Source of the DNA: Bacteroides sp.
GTDB taxonomy: Bacteria > Bacteroidota > Bacteroidia > Bacteroidales > Muribaculaceae
Direction: 5' to 3'
Length of the DNA: 64,000 nt
Assembly (NCBI GenBank): GCA_014801225.1
Contig: JAAVEO010000009.1
Span: 46,199-110,198 of the forward strand
Below, one piece after another: positions 9,049 through 17,548 of this stretch. The translations under genes were made by a program, and so were the position numbers. How positions within the stretch are numbered: position 1 is the first letter of the stretch; each line of letters opens with the position of its first letter. Below the pieces are notes generated by a model. The model did no database searches and was not told the origin of the DNA. It worked only from the letters and a program-made list of their open reading frames with translations.

Positions 9049-10425
9049 ATGAAGAACTACCCACTTCTACGGAAATACATTGAAATTAGGAATGCACCGA
9101 TTAAGTATTCGGTGAAATTCTTGGTAGCTATTTCGGTAGTGGTAGGGATTGTCTGTATCGGTTTCTTATGGGGCAGAACCTTTGGTTGGTACAAGGAAGG
9201 ATATGTAGTTGATAATGAGGTATGGGGTAATTTAGGAGATTTCGTGGGCGGTATGTTCGGACCGTTGCTAACGTTTATCACAATATTTTTCATGTGGTGG
9301 ACAATAACCGAGCAACAGGCTCAAATGAAGAAATCTAATAGACTGACAGCTCGTCTTCAAAAGCGGCAGGAAAGGATTGACAATGAAAACAGGCAAATTC
9401 AGGAAGCTTTTGAGAATGAAATCCAGGCTCGGCAGGAGGCCATGGCCGAGATGCAGCGTTTCAACGATCTCTTCTTCTCGATGCTTGAGCTTTACAACTC
9501 ACGTGTGAACGATCTCCGCGTTTCTCTCCCTATGTCGGGATTCTCTTACTCCGATGCGAGTTTTTCTTCCGCTCTTGCCTTAAAGGAATATACAGGAAAA
9601 GAATTCTTTTCCGCTCTGATGCGCAAGATGAAGGAGGATTCAAAGATTAGGGAAAGATATTCCACATCCAAGTCGGATGCTTCCAGGGCCTTCGGAACAA
9701 TCTACAACAGATACTCAATCGAATTGTCGGTATATTTCAGGACAGTGTACCGTATCTTCGATTTTATCTTTCAATCAGAGATTCCGGAGAAGGAGAAGGT
9801 GAGGTATGTAAAGATAATGAGGGCCCAGCTTACTCGCGGTGAACTTTTCTTTCTCCATTATAATGCGAGCTCACGTATCGGAGCGCGTATGTCAGAATAT
9901 GTGGTGATGTACCGTCTGACCAAACACCTTCCTATTTTCGATCATCTTGAATTCAAATGGCTCACATCAAGATTCAAAAGGGACCCTCAGGAAAAGATCG
10001 AGGGCCTGAATATAGCTCTCTATCAGATTACGGAAAAAATAATAGATATTATTCAAGGACGGATTTCCTTGACCGGAAACTCCTATTTCATCGATGATTC
10101 CACCCGATATAAGATTCAGATTATTCATCCTGTGCCGTCAGTTATTTCGATTGTACTGAGGGTTTATCCCAAGCGACATAACATGCTTAAGGAATTAAAG
10201 GGATTTGTGGATTTCAAAGAAGAGGAGTTTCATTGGATGTTGAAAAATTTCCTCAGATGTGTGTTCCGCGACACATCATTCAATATACTCAACCCCAATA
10301 TAAGGATTTCGAAACCCCAAAGTGTCTCCTCGTTATTGGCGTATGACAATTATACAGCGCACACTGCAGTGGCATGGAATCCGGACGGGGAACCGCTGAG
10401 ACTTACTCACCCATATTGGGACTGA
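9049..10425 (+). CDS. PutAbiC-like membrane protein (putative phage abortive infection)
   Basis: A 458-aa protein with two N-terminal transmembrane segments (about residues 23-45 and 62-84) separated by WGNLGDFVGGMFGP. A basic, glutamine-rich coiled coil follows (about 90-140), then a long soluble domain starting FNDLFFSMLELYNS. The tryptophan-x-x-x-GDFxGG segment between helices and the downstream F-x-x-ML motif are typical of the family named putative phage abortive infection protein (PutAbiC), whose function is largely untested. It lies between a polymerase and an epimerase gene with no obvious enzymatic role in capsule synthesis. Its embedding in the locus suggests either a phage-defence passenger or an uncharacterised capsule accessory protein. 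Confidence 0.65.
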   Translation: MKNYPLLRKYIEIRNAPIKYSVKFLVAISVVVGIVCIGFLWGRTFGWYKEGYVVDNEVWGNLGDFVGGMFGPLLTFITIFFMWWTITEQQAQMKKSNRLTARLQKRQERIDNENRQIQEAFENEIQARQEAMAEMQRFNDLFFSMLELYNSRVNDLRVSLPMSGFSYSDASFSSALALKEYTGKEFFSALMRKMKEDSKIRERYSTSKSDASRAFGTIYNRYSIELSVYFRTVYRIFDFIFQSEIPEKEKVRYVKIMRAQLTRGELFFLHYNASSRIGARMSEYVVMYRLTKHLPIFDHLEFKWLTSRFKRDPQEKIEGLNIALYQITEKIIDIIQGRISLTGNSYFIDDSTRYKIQIIHPVPSVISIVLRVYPKRHNMLKELKGFVDFKEEEFHWMLKNFLRCVFRDTSFNILNPNIRISKPQSVSSLLAYDNYTAHTAVAWNPDGEPLRLTHPYWD

Positions 10426-10460
10426 CAAGTGAAAAGATACTACTTAAAATTAGAATATAA

Positions 10461-11465
10461 ATGAAACGAGTCATAGTTTTTGGAGCCACAGGCAATCTGG
10501 GCGCATATATCGCGATGCATCTTAAGGAAGAGGGATATGATGTGGTGGCCGTGGGTGGCCGTAAGGATGACCATGGTTTCTTCGCACAACACGGCATGAA
10601 ATATTTCTCTGTGGATATCCGTAAACCGGAGGCTTTCGATGTGCTTCCGGATGAGAAGTTCGATGCCGTATGTCATTTTGCAAGTTCACTCCCGAGCCGA
10701 TACGCGTTCGACCCGGTGGAACTGTTCGAGTCCATCACTATCGGTACGCTCAATGTCCTGAACTGGATGAACAAGGTAGGATGCAAGAAGATTATCTTTC
10801 CGCAGACACCGAGCGATATGGCCAAGTATCATAACAATGGCTCCGTGATTCCTGATGAGGCTCCAAGACATTTCCCTCTTACGGGAGACCATGCGATATA
10901 TACGATAGCCAAGAATGCCGCCGTGGATCTGATGGAGCACTATCGTGCCGAATACGGTATCGCCTTCTTCGCCCTGCGGTTCTTCACGATATATCAATAT
11001 CATCCCAACGCCTATCATTATGCGGATTTCAAGCGCAGGATGATGCCTTTCCGTATGCTTATGGACCGGGCTTCCAAGTCGCTTCCCATCGAGATATGGG
11101 GAAACTGTAAGAAGGCGAAGGAGATGGTGTATATAAAGGATTTCGTGCGTCTGGTACGCAATTGCGTGGATTCCGAACTGCCCGGCGGTTGCTACAATGT
11201 GGGCAACGGATGGCAGGTGTCGCTTGAAGACCAGATCAAGGGCATAATAGAAGTATTCTCCCCGAAGGACAATCCTTCCGAGGTGGTCTATTGTCCGGAG
11301 AAACCGGATCCGCTTGAGAACGCTTTCTGTATGGACCGTACTTTCCATGATTTGAAGTGGAAACCGGAATACTCCTATCTCGACCAGTTGCGCGATTTCA
11401 AGCATGAGATGGAGACAGAGCCGATGGCCGGTCTCTGGGGAAGAAAAGAAGATTATCAGGAGTGA
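10461..11465 (+). CDS. NAD-dependent sugar epimerase/dehydratase (SDR)
   Basis: A 334-aa extended short-chain dehydrogenase/reductase. The NAD-binding glycine motif is FGATGNLGAYIA at the N-terminus, and the catalytic Y-x3-K is in YTIAKNAAVDLM. It would epimerise, dehydrate or reduce a nucleotide sugar for the capsule. The stop codon overlaps the start region of the initiating transferase (TGATG), so the two are translationally coupled. The exact reaction cannot be assigned from motifs alone. Confidence 0.87.
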   Translation: MKRVIVFGATGNLGAYIAMHLKEEGYDVVAVGGRKDDHGFFAQHGMKYFSVDIRKPEAFDVLPDEKFDAVCHFASSLPSRYAFDPVELFESITIGTLNVLNWMNKVGCKKIIFPQTPSDMAKYHNNGSVIPDEAPRHFPLTGDHAIYTIAKNAAVDLMEHYRAEYGIAFFALRFFTIYQYHPNAYHYADFKRRMMPFRMLMDRASKSLPIEIWGNCKKAKEMVYIKDFVRLVRNCVDSELPGGCYNVGNGWQVSLEDQIKGIIEVFSPKDNPSEVVYCPEKPDPLENAFCMDRTFHDLKWKPEYSYLDQLRDFKHEMETEPMAGLWGRKEDYQE

Positions 11466-12079
11466 TGTACAGAAAATTTTTCAAACGATTCATAGATGTC
11501 ACGGCAAGTACCGGAGTATTGCTCGTATTCAGTCCGGTGCTTCTGACTGTGGCCGTGTTGCTCCATTTCTTTAATGAGGGGGCAGGTGTATTTTTCCTGC
11601 AGGAACGTCCCGGATACAAGGGAAAGCCATTCAAGATTGTGAAGTTCAAGACAATGAACGAAAGGAAAGGCCCGGATGGGAAGTTACTACCCGACAAACA
11701 ACGCATCACCAAATTCGGTGCGTTCGTACGCAATTCATCTCTTGACGAGTTGCCCCAGTTATGGAACGTGCTGAAAGGGGATATGAGTCTTATAGGTCCG
11801 AGGCCTCTCCTGATGGAATATCTTCCATTATATTCTCCCGAACAGATGCGCCGTCATGATGTGAAGCCCGGTATCTCGGGTTGGGCACAGTGTCATGGCC
11901 GCAATAATCTAAGCTGGACGGATAAATTCAAGCTTGATGTATGGTATGTGGATAATGTGTCGTTCAAGACGGATTGCTCGGTGGTATTGACCACTCTCCG
12001 CCATGTAATAAAGAAAGAGGATATCGACAATTCCCAATCCACTCAATTCACGACTGAACTCTTTAACGGCAAAAACTGA
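11465..12079 (+). CDS. Initiating undecaprenyl-phosphate sugar phosphotransferase (PglC-like)
   Basis: A small monotopic phosphoglycosyl transferase (about 204 aa, the PglC size rather than the long WbaP size). It moves a sugar-1-phosphate from UDP-sugar to undecaprenyl phosphate, the first committed step of the lipid-linked repeat. Visible features are a re-entrant N-terminal helix (FFKRFIDVTASTGVLLVFSP), ERPGYKGKPFKIVKFKTM, the catalytic Asp-Glu in SSLDELPQLWNVLKGDMSLIGPRP, and DVKPGISGWAQ. The ORF track starts at GTG 11462; the ATG at 11465 overlaps the previous stop. With the PglF-like dehydratase it could start on a diamino- or deoxy-sugar, but this is inference. Confidence 0.92.
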   Translation: MYRKFFKRFIDVTASTGVLLVFSPVLLTVAVLLHFFNEGAGVFFLQERPGYKGKPFKIVKFKTMNERKGPDGKLLPDKQRITKFGAFVRNSSLDELPQLWNVLKGDMSLIGPRPLLMEYLPLYSPEQMRRHDVKPGISGWAQCHGRNNLSWTDKFKLDVWYVDNVSFKTDCSVVLTTLRHVIKKEDIDNSQSTQFTTELFNGKN

Positions 12080-12084
12080 AAGAA

Positions 12085-13137
12085 ATGGATTTATCTGCAA
12101 TTAAATCACGTTTGGGGAAATATCTCGGTAGTCTGTCCCAATTAAATAAAACTGAAGGCTGGGGGCCGATAAAATCCGTATCGACATATTTCGACTATTT
12201 CGGGGCTTATGTGAAGCATGGCTGTCTCATAGATCAATATATCAACGGTAAATTCTATACCTACAGGAATTACTACCGTAAGCGAATCATCACACAGCGT
12301 CGGCTCGATGAGATTATACGGATTGCAAATAAGCCTGACGGCATCCATCTTTTAGAGAATAAGGCTGATTTCAACAGGCATTTCAGCAAGTGGGTGAAAA
12401 GGGGATGGGCTTTCTCGGAAACAATGACCCTCGATGATTTCTCCGCACTATGCAAGACCTGTAAATACCTCTTCGTAAAACCACTTGATTCCTATGAGGG
12501 AAAAGGGATCGAGAGAATAGAGACTCCTGCGGATGAAGAGAGTATCCGTGGGTTGTATGATAAGTTGAAAGGTGGCCGGTTCATTATCGAGCAGGAACTG
12601 AAACAGCATCCGGGGATGATATTCGGCAATAAATCCGTGAACACACTCCGTATAAATACCCTTCTTGACCGAGAGGGGAATGTACATATTTTCAAACCGG
12701 TTCTCAGAACAGGAGTCGGAGACGCGGTAGTTGATAATTACAATGCGGGAGGAGTCGAGTATGCCGTAGATACGGAAACAGGTATAATCACCATGCCGGG
12801 ATACTCTCAGGGAATTATGAAAGAGATATATCATCCCGGTACTGATATTAAAATGGTAGGATATCAGATTCCCATGTGGAAGGAAGTGATAGAGACTGTC
12901 ACTCAGGCTGCCCGGCATATACCACAGTGCCGGTACATAGGGTGGGATGTAGCGATCACACCGGATGGAATAGAGTTTATCGAGGGCAATCACAACCCGG
13001 GATATGTCTGCATGGAGTATTTTGGCGAGACCGGTTGGTATGGCAAACTGAAAAAATATCTTTCTGCTGATTTGCATGAAAGTATACGACAACCGTCCAA
13101 GTCCATTATCACCCTCCCCCCCCCCAAAAAAAAATAA
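12085..13137 (+). CDS. Sugar-transfer-associated ATP-grasp protein
   Basis: A 350-aa ATP-grasp fold protein of the type found beside initiating sugar transferases. ATP-grasp landmarks are LFVKPLDSYEGKGIERI, a lid region around FIIEQELKQHPGMIF, NTLRINTLLDREGNVHIFKP, and the metal-binding EFIEGNHNPG. It starts 5 bases after the transferase. Its ligation substrate is unknown; capsule modification with an amino acid or similar carboxylate is plausible. The 3' end is odd: the last codons encode PPPKKK from a C10-A9 homopolymer tract immediately before the stop. A one-base gain there would extend the protein by 34 residues to a stop at 13236-13238. Confidence 0.82.
   Translation: MDLSAIKSRLGKYLGSLSQLNKTEGWGPIKSVSTYFDYFGAYVKHGCLIDQYINGKFYTYRNYYRKRIITQRRLDEIIRIANKPDGIHLLENKADFNRHFSKWVKRGWAFSETMTLDDFSALCKTCKYLFVKPLDSYEGKGIERIETPADEESIRGLYDKLKGGRFIIEQELKQHPGMIFGNKSVNTLRINTLLDREGNVHIFKPVLRTGVGDAVVDNYNAGGVEYAVDTETGIITMPGYSQGIMKEIYHPGTDIKMVGYQIPMWKEVIETVTQAARHIPQCRYIGWDVAITPDGIEFIEGNHNPGYVCMEYFGETGWYGKLKKYLSADLHESIRQPSKSIITLPPPKKK
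13116..13134 (+). repeat. C10A9 homopolymer tract at the end of the ATP-grasp gene
   Basis: Ten cytosines followed by nine adenines lie directly in front of the TAA stop of the ATP-grasp gene. Such tracts are prone to replication slippage and to sequencing error. Gain of one base opens a reading frame through 13238; loss of one base gives a stop within a few codons. Confidence 0.9.
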
Positions 13138-13273
13138 GTAAAATACTGGTTATCAATATATTACAACATGTAAAGGCAAGTGATGCAGAATATTATAATT
13201 TGCAATATACTGATTTTCTCATGAAATCGGCTGCTTGACCATACCTTATTTGCGAAGAAGATAAACAGATCTT

Positions 13274-14491
13274 ATGGATTTATTCCAATTCTTTACCCCT
13301 TGTTTCATTCTTGATGAAGTGGAATTCAAGAGAGGTGTGAATGGTTTTCGCACGGCACTTGAAGAAAGATTCGAGGAGGTTGCCCTCGGTTACTCTGTCA
13401 AGACCAATTCCCTTCCGTATGCACTTCGTCTGGCCGAAGCTGAAGGCTGTATGGCCGAAGTGGTGAGCCATGACGAGTATCAGTTGGCAAGGAAGTGCGG
13501 ATTCTCCCCCGACAAGATTATCTATAACGGCCCGATGAAGTCGAAGGAAACTTTCATTGAGGCGGTTGAAAACGGTGGTATAGTGAATCTGGAGACCAAA
13601 CGTGAGTTGAAGTGGCTTGAATCCTTGCCCGCTGACGGAAGGATTTTCAATATCGGACTGCGCCTGAATATAAATATCTCGCACGTCTCTCCGGAGGATG
13701 CTGACGGAGAAGACGACAACAGCCGCTTCGGATTCAGCGACGAAAGCACGGAATTTGCCGAGGCGTTGGACTACATCTCCTCACTCGGAAATATTCGCAT
13801 TGCCGGATTGCATATACATCGTACGGCCCATTCCCGTTCTCCACGGTTTTATGAGCGTTCCGTGGCTTATGCCGCTTCTGTCATAAAGAAGTATAATCTG
13901 AATCTTGATTATCTCGATGTGGGAGGCGGATACTTCGGGATATTTCCCAACAAACCTACTTTCAGGGATTATGCGGAGGCTTTTTACCGTCCGCTCCACT
14001 CCTATGGATTGGACAATCTGAGTATCATTGTTGAGCCGGGCAACGCCCTTACGGCGAGTCCTTTCAAGTTTCTCTCGGAAGTGATCGATGTGAAGAGAGT
14101 GGATGAAAAGACCCGCTTCGTCACGACCGACGGCTCGCGCAATGACATTGATCCTTTCTTCAACAAGAAGGATTATCTCAGGGAGATTATCCGTAGGGAA
14201 CTGGACCGCCCCATAGAACCTCTGCAAATAGTGGCCGGATGTACCTGTCTGGAATATGACAGGCTTTTCTCCCTTTTCAATGAGCCTCGCATTGAACCGG
14301 GCGACCGTATACTCTACAATAATGTCGGGGCTTATACAATGACGCTTTCCCCACTGTTCATCCGTCTTTGGCCACGGGTTTATGCCGTAAATGAAAACGG
14401 GGAGATACGGGAGGTGCGGCGCGAAGCATGCGCCTCGGATATCCTCAATATGGATTTAAATCAGAATATAATACAAGATAACGATGAATAA
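13274..14491 (+). CDS. PLP-dependent decarboxylase, fold type III (LysA/ornithine-decarboxylase-like)
   Basis: A 405-aa alanine-racemase-fold decarboxylase. The PLP lysine lies in YSVKTN at about residue 44. Further barrel motifs are VSHDEYQLARKCGF, IYNGPMKS, HIHR, DVGGGYFG and IVEPGNAL. The dimer-interface catalytic segment is GCTCLEYDRLF. Members decarboxylate diaminopimelate, ornithine, carboxynorspermidine or related amino acids. Its location at the end of a capsule operon, overlapping an ATP-grasp ligase gene by 8 bases, suggests that it makes an amine or modified amino acid for attachment to the glycan, not that it does housekeeping lysine synthesis. The substrate is unassigned. Confidence 0.83.
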   Translation: MDLFQFFTPCFILDEVEFKRGVNGFRTALEERFEEVALGYSVKTNSLPYALRLAEAEGCMAEVVSHDEYQLARKCGFSPDKIIYNGPMKSKETFIEAVENGGIVNLETKRELKWLESLPADGRIFNIGLRLNINISHVSPEDADGEDDNSRFGFSDESTEFAEALDYISSLGNIRIAGLHIHRTAHSRSPRFYERSVAYAASVIKKYNLNLDYLDVGGGYFGIFPNKPTFRDYAEAFYRPLHSYGLDNLSIIVEPGNALTASPFKFLSEVIDVKRVDEKTRFVTTDGSRNDIDPFFNKKDYLREIIRRELDRPIEPLQIVAGCTCLEYDRLFSLFNEPRIEPGDRILYNNVGAYTMTLSPLFIRLWPRVYAVNENGEIREVRREACASDILNMDLNQNIIQDNDE

Positions 14492-15485
14492 CCTGCTGTT
14501 CTGCAGCGTGGGCCGACGTGGCCGTCTGCTGCGCAATGTTAAGGAAACCATAGGCAAGACCGGACTTATCGTCGGTACCGACCATCAGTCAACGGCTCCC
14601 GCACTCCAGTTCTGCGACCGTCAGTATGTCGTGCCCCGTATCACAGACCCCGGGTATGTGGATATCCTGCTGGATATATGCCGCGAGAACGATATAAAGG
14701 CGGTGACTACTCTTATAGATCCCGAAATCGAGATTCTGGCCGCGAATACGGAGCGTTTCAAGGAGGCGGGGGTGATTCCTCTCTGTCCGGCTCCGAAAAG
14801 CGCCATATATTGTTTCAACAAGTATGAGCTTTTCAAATATCTTACAGAGAAGGGTATCCGCACTCCGCTCACTTTCCATGATTGGGACACTTTCAAGGAG
14901 GCTCTTGCCGAGGGACGGATTTCGTTCCCGGTGTTCATGAAGCCCGTCTGCGGCAGCGGCAGTGTGGGCGCCCATAAGGTGCATACTCTGGAGCAGGCAG
15001 AGGCCGACTGGAACAGCGGTGAGCACGATTATATCATTCAGGAACTCATGACGGGAGGTGACTGTGATGCGGATGTCTATGTGGACACTATCTCCCACAA
15101 GGCCGTTGCGGCTTTCTCGAAGCGCAAGATCGAGACCCGGATCGGCGGCGCGAGCAAGACAATCTCTTTCAAGGATCCGAAGCTTTTCGCTTTCATCGAG
15201 GAGGTTTGCTCCGTATTCGAGTTCAACGGTCCGTTGGACATGGATTTCTTTATCAAGGACGGAGAGTATTATCTCTCCGAGATCAATCCACGTTTCGGCG
15301 GCGCCTATCTTCACGCCTACGGCGCCGGAGTAGACTTCATCCAACTCATAGTCAACAATATCAACGGCATCGAGAATCCCGTCAACATCGGCAACTATGA
15401 CGATGATGTGCTGATGATGATGTACGATGACGTGGTCATCGCCCGCGCCTCCGACCTCGTCGACCGCAACTTCTCCATCCTCTGA
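14484..15485 (+). CDS. ATP-grasp ligase (carbamoyl-phosphate-synthase-like)
   Basis: A 333-aa ATP-grasp enzyme with an N-terminal pre-ATP-grasp Rossmann region (LLFCSVGRRGRLLRNV, then VTTLIDPEIEILA). The ATP-binding domain follows: FPVFMKPVCGSGSVGAHKV, IIQELMTGGDCDADVYVD, and the metal site in YLSEINPRFGGAYLHAYGAG. It forms an acyl-phosphate and ligates a carboxylate to an amine or similar nucleophile. It overlaps the decarboxylase by 8 bases, so the two probably act on one precursor. It is the last gene of the capsule operon and is followed by a pyrimidine tract and hairpin. Confidence 0.83.
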   Translation: MNNLLFCSVGRRGRLLRNVKETIGKTGLIVGTDHQSTAPALQFCDRQYVVPRITDPGYVDILLDICRENDIKAVTTLIDPEIEILAANTERFKEAGVIPLCPAPKSAIYCFNKYELFKYLTEKGIRTPLTFHDWDTFKEALAEGRISFPVFMKPVCGSGSVGAHKVHTLEQAEADWNSGEHDYIIQELMTGGDCDADVYVDTISHKAVAAFSKRKIETRIGGASKTISFKDPKLFAFIEEVCSVFEFNGPLDMDFFIKDGEYYLSEINPRFGGAYLHAYGAGVDFIQLIVNNINGIENPVNIGNYDDDVLMMMYDDVVIARASDLVDRNFSIL

Positions 15486-15590
15486 TCCTATATCCCTCTC
15501 TCTATTTTCTCTCTCCGCTCTCCACCTCCTCGCTACCATATTTCTTCTCTCCTTACGCTATCCCTCCCCTCTTCATACCCTAACTTACAT
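15482..15590 (+). promoter_or_regulatory. G-poor pyrimidine-rich 3' UTR, Rho-utilisation-like
   Basis: About 110 bases after the last capsule gene consist almost entirely of C and T on the coding strand, with only about four G residues. C-rich, G-poor unstructured RNA is the known hallmark of Rho loading sites. It lies immediately upstream of the hairpin at 15592-15622. A Rho role is inferred from composition only. Confidence 0.5.
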
Positions 15591-15591
15591 T

Positions 15592-15622
15592 GACAGGCAC
15601 GCCTCCTTGCGGCGTGCCTGTC
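15592..15622 (+). terminator. Capsule operon terminator hairpin
   Basis: A perfect 12-bp stem (GACAGGCACGCC with its reverse complement) around a 7-base loop, followed by an A/T-rich stretch ending in TTTTA. It lies between the + strand capsule operon and the convergent - strand ATPase/TOPRIM operon, so it probably ends the capsule transcript. The T-run is interrupted, so Rho may assist. Confidence 0.8.
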
Positions 15623-15716
15623 GCTATTAAATCTCTTTTACTCCTCTCCCATGGCTTCCCCACAATTCTCCTTTGACGGCCCCTTTCTTCTCTCTGAGAA
15701 GAAAGAAGAGTAGAGA

Positions 15717-16376
15717 TTATTCTACAATGGTATCCAAGCCCGCCAAGAAGTATTTGAAACCCTCGCTATGACCGGCCATTTGCTCAATTACACCTCTTTT
15801 CTTCATGTTTTTAAAAATAGTCTTGTACGCTTTTCTTGCTTTAGAGGAGTTCTTGTTGGTATCCGGAATGCCATCCATGTTGCGTCTGCTTAATTCCTGA
15901 TTCAAGACTTTTATGCAATTATTCGTTTTGCAAGCTCTATTGTCAGTGTAGAACAAGGGTAGAAGCCAACACTCTATTTCATTATGGCAGATTGCAAAAA
16001 TAATGCGATGAATATATTTTTTCCTTATATCGGAAGATAGCTCTCTCATTAATCTCGCCTTTATTTCGGCATGAAGCCGCCGTGGGGACTTTGGTGTGCC
16101 ATCTTTGAAATTATGTGGGATATCGTAGGGCGTGATATGAGAGGAGTCTGTGTCGATCTGAATTATCAGATAATCGTTTAACTGGAGGATAGGCTCTATG
16201 TCATCATCTGAACAATGTTCAAGGACTCTTGACCATCCACCCTCATCCGCTTGGGTATCATTATTGATTTTTGGCTGCACTGCATTCAGAGAGTGATCTC
16301 CCAAATAGCGTGAAACAATATGATTTATAATATTAAATTCAGATACGCCTTCACATATTACTGCAATATTCGCCAT
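15717..16376 (-). CDS. TOPRIM-like protein, partner of the AAA ATPase (defence effector candidate)
   Basis: A 219-aa protein. The N-terminus has the TOPRIM pattern: strand then E in IAVICEGVSE (Glu9), and later the D-x-D in LIIQIDTDSS (Asp75, Asp77). A later NEIECWLLPLF segment resembles the conserved E-x-E-x-W-L patch of RloB/DUF4276-type proteins. TOPRIM domains of this kind are metal-dependent nucleases in OLD, PARIS (AriB) and RloB/AbiL systems. The start lies 2 bases after the ATPase stop, so the pair is one operon. No homology search was possible; the family call rests on these motifs and the neighbour. Activity could be DNA or tRNA cleavage, but this is not determinable here. Confidence 0.6.
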   Translation of the reverse strand: MANIAVICEGVSEFNIINHIVSRYLGDHSLNAVQPKINNDTQADEGGWSRVLEHCSDDDIEPILQLNDYLIIQIDTDSSHITPYDIPHNFKDGTPKSPRRLHAEIKARLMRELSSDIRKKYIHRIIFAICHNEIECWLLPLFYTDNRACKTNNCIKVLNQELSRRNMDGIPDTNKNSSKARKAYKTIFKNMKKRGVIEQMAGHSEGFKYFLAGLDTIVE

Positions 16377-16378
16377 AA

Positions 16379-17542
16379 TCAGAAATTATTTGGTAATCCG
16401 CCGATATATCCTTTCATCCATGCTTCCGATAAAGAAATATTGGAATCTTTAGGAGCTGATATACGATTGATTTTTGTATGTCCGTCCACATCTCTCCTTA
16501 CCACAAAGAGGCGCTGATCTTCTTTGTTTAAATCTAAGGCGTCCAGTACAAAAGGATTGTGAGTAGTCACAATTACTTGTTTATCATGAAGGGATGCCAA
16601 TTTGATCAGCTCTTTCGTAAACTCACGACATAGTTTCGGATTTAGGGCCGATTCAATATTGTCTATTGCAAAAAAAGCGGGAGTTGTGTCAGAGATAAAC
16701 AGTGTGAAATAGAACAGCAGATATAGGAAGGCCTCATTCGCGCTTCTCTGATCAAAATAATTCAGAGCGGTATCGATATACTGGTCGTAAAGCATGATGG
16801 AATTGTCGCCTGAAAGAGCTTCTGTGGGTATCTTAAGGTCATCAAACCAATCCAAGATACTCATGCATTCAATTATCCGGCTTAAGATGACACTTCCTTT
16901 TTCAGTGGATGCTATTTTCTTCAGATATGAAAAAAGACCGGTACCATCCACTCCCAACACAGTATTATCAGGATTGTCAAAACGCCGTAAAGATCTTTCA
17001 TTGAGAGAGTATATCCTAAAGCCCGTAATCTCTTTATCATATGTAGGCAATCCAAAAGATATTTTCTTTCCGGCTTTCTTTATGGAAATATTTATATTTT
17101 CATCTTTTTCTAAAAACTCGGATAGAAGAATATTTTCTACATCTTTAATAGAGCGAGCGCCGACCTCTTTTAAAGAAGATATGAATTTCTTTGCATTAGT
17201 CTTTCCTCGTTCAATCCATCTTCCGGATTCAACGTCATCAGAAAAATGCATATAAAAACTTTCTTTTATATCTTTAGAAAGCTCGAAAGATACCAAGATA
17301 TCATCTTTCTTGTGATCTTCAAAAGCCGAATACATGAATTGAGGGGACGGAACTCGCATTCCTCTTTTTTCAAGATCATGAACATCAAGTTGGTCCATGC
17401 TTGCGGCGCTTGCAAAGGTTATGGCTTCAAGAATATTGGATTTGCCACAACCATTTTCTCCAATCAGAACATTGAATCGTCCTAATGGAATATCAAGATC
17501 GACAACCGATTTAAAATTCTGTATTTTGATATCTTTCACCAT
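16379..17542 (-). CDS. AAA15/AAA21-type ABC-like ATPase of a two-gene defence-like module
   Basis: A ~387-aa SMC/ABC-like ATPase. Walker A is GENGCGKSN near residue 28. The Walker B region reads FFAIDNIESALNPKL, with Asn where canonical ABC ATPases carry the catalytic Glu, although another Glu follows two positions later. A switch histidine is in VTTHNPFVLDAL. Proteins of this kind act as sensors or scaffolds in OLD, PARIS (AriA), RloA and AbiL systems. The ORF track begins at TTG 17551, but that codon lies inside the -7 promoter box, so ATG 17542 is chosen. The TOPRIM-like gene follows after 2 bases. Low GC compared with its - strand neighbours suggests acquisition. Confidence 0.8.
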   Translation of the reverse strand: MVKDIKIQNFKSVVDLDIPLGRFNVLIGENGCGKSNILEAITFASAASMDQLDVHDLEKRGMRVPSPQFMYSAFEDHKKDDILVSFELSKDIKESFYMHFSDDVESGRWIERGKTNAKKFISSLKEVGARSIKDVENILLSEFLEKDENINISIKKAGKKISFGLPTYDKEITGFRIYSLNERSLRRFDNPDNTVLGVDGTGLFSYLKKIASTEKGSVILSRIIECMSILDWFDDLKIPTEALSGDNSIMLYDQYIDTALNYFDQRSANEAFLYLLFYFTLFISDTTPAFFAIDNIESALNPKLCREFTKELIKLASLHDKQVIVTTHNPFVLDALDLNKEDQRLFVVRRDVDGHTKINRISAPKDSNISLSEAWMKGYIGGLPNNF

Positions 17543-17548
17543 AGAGTG

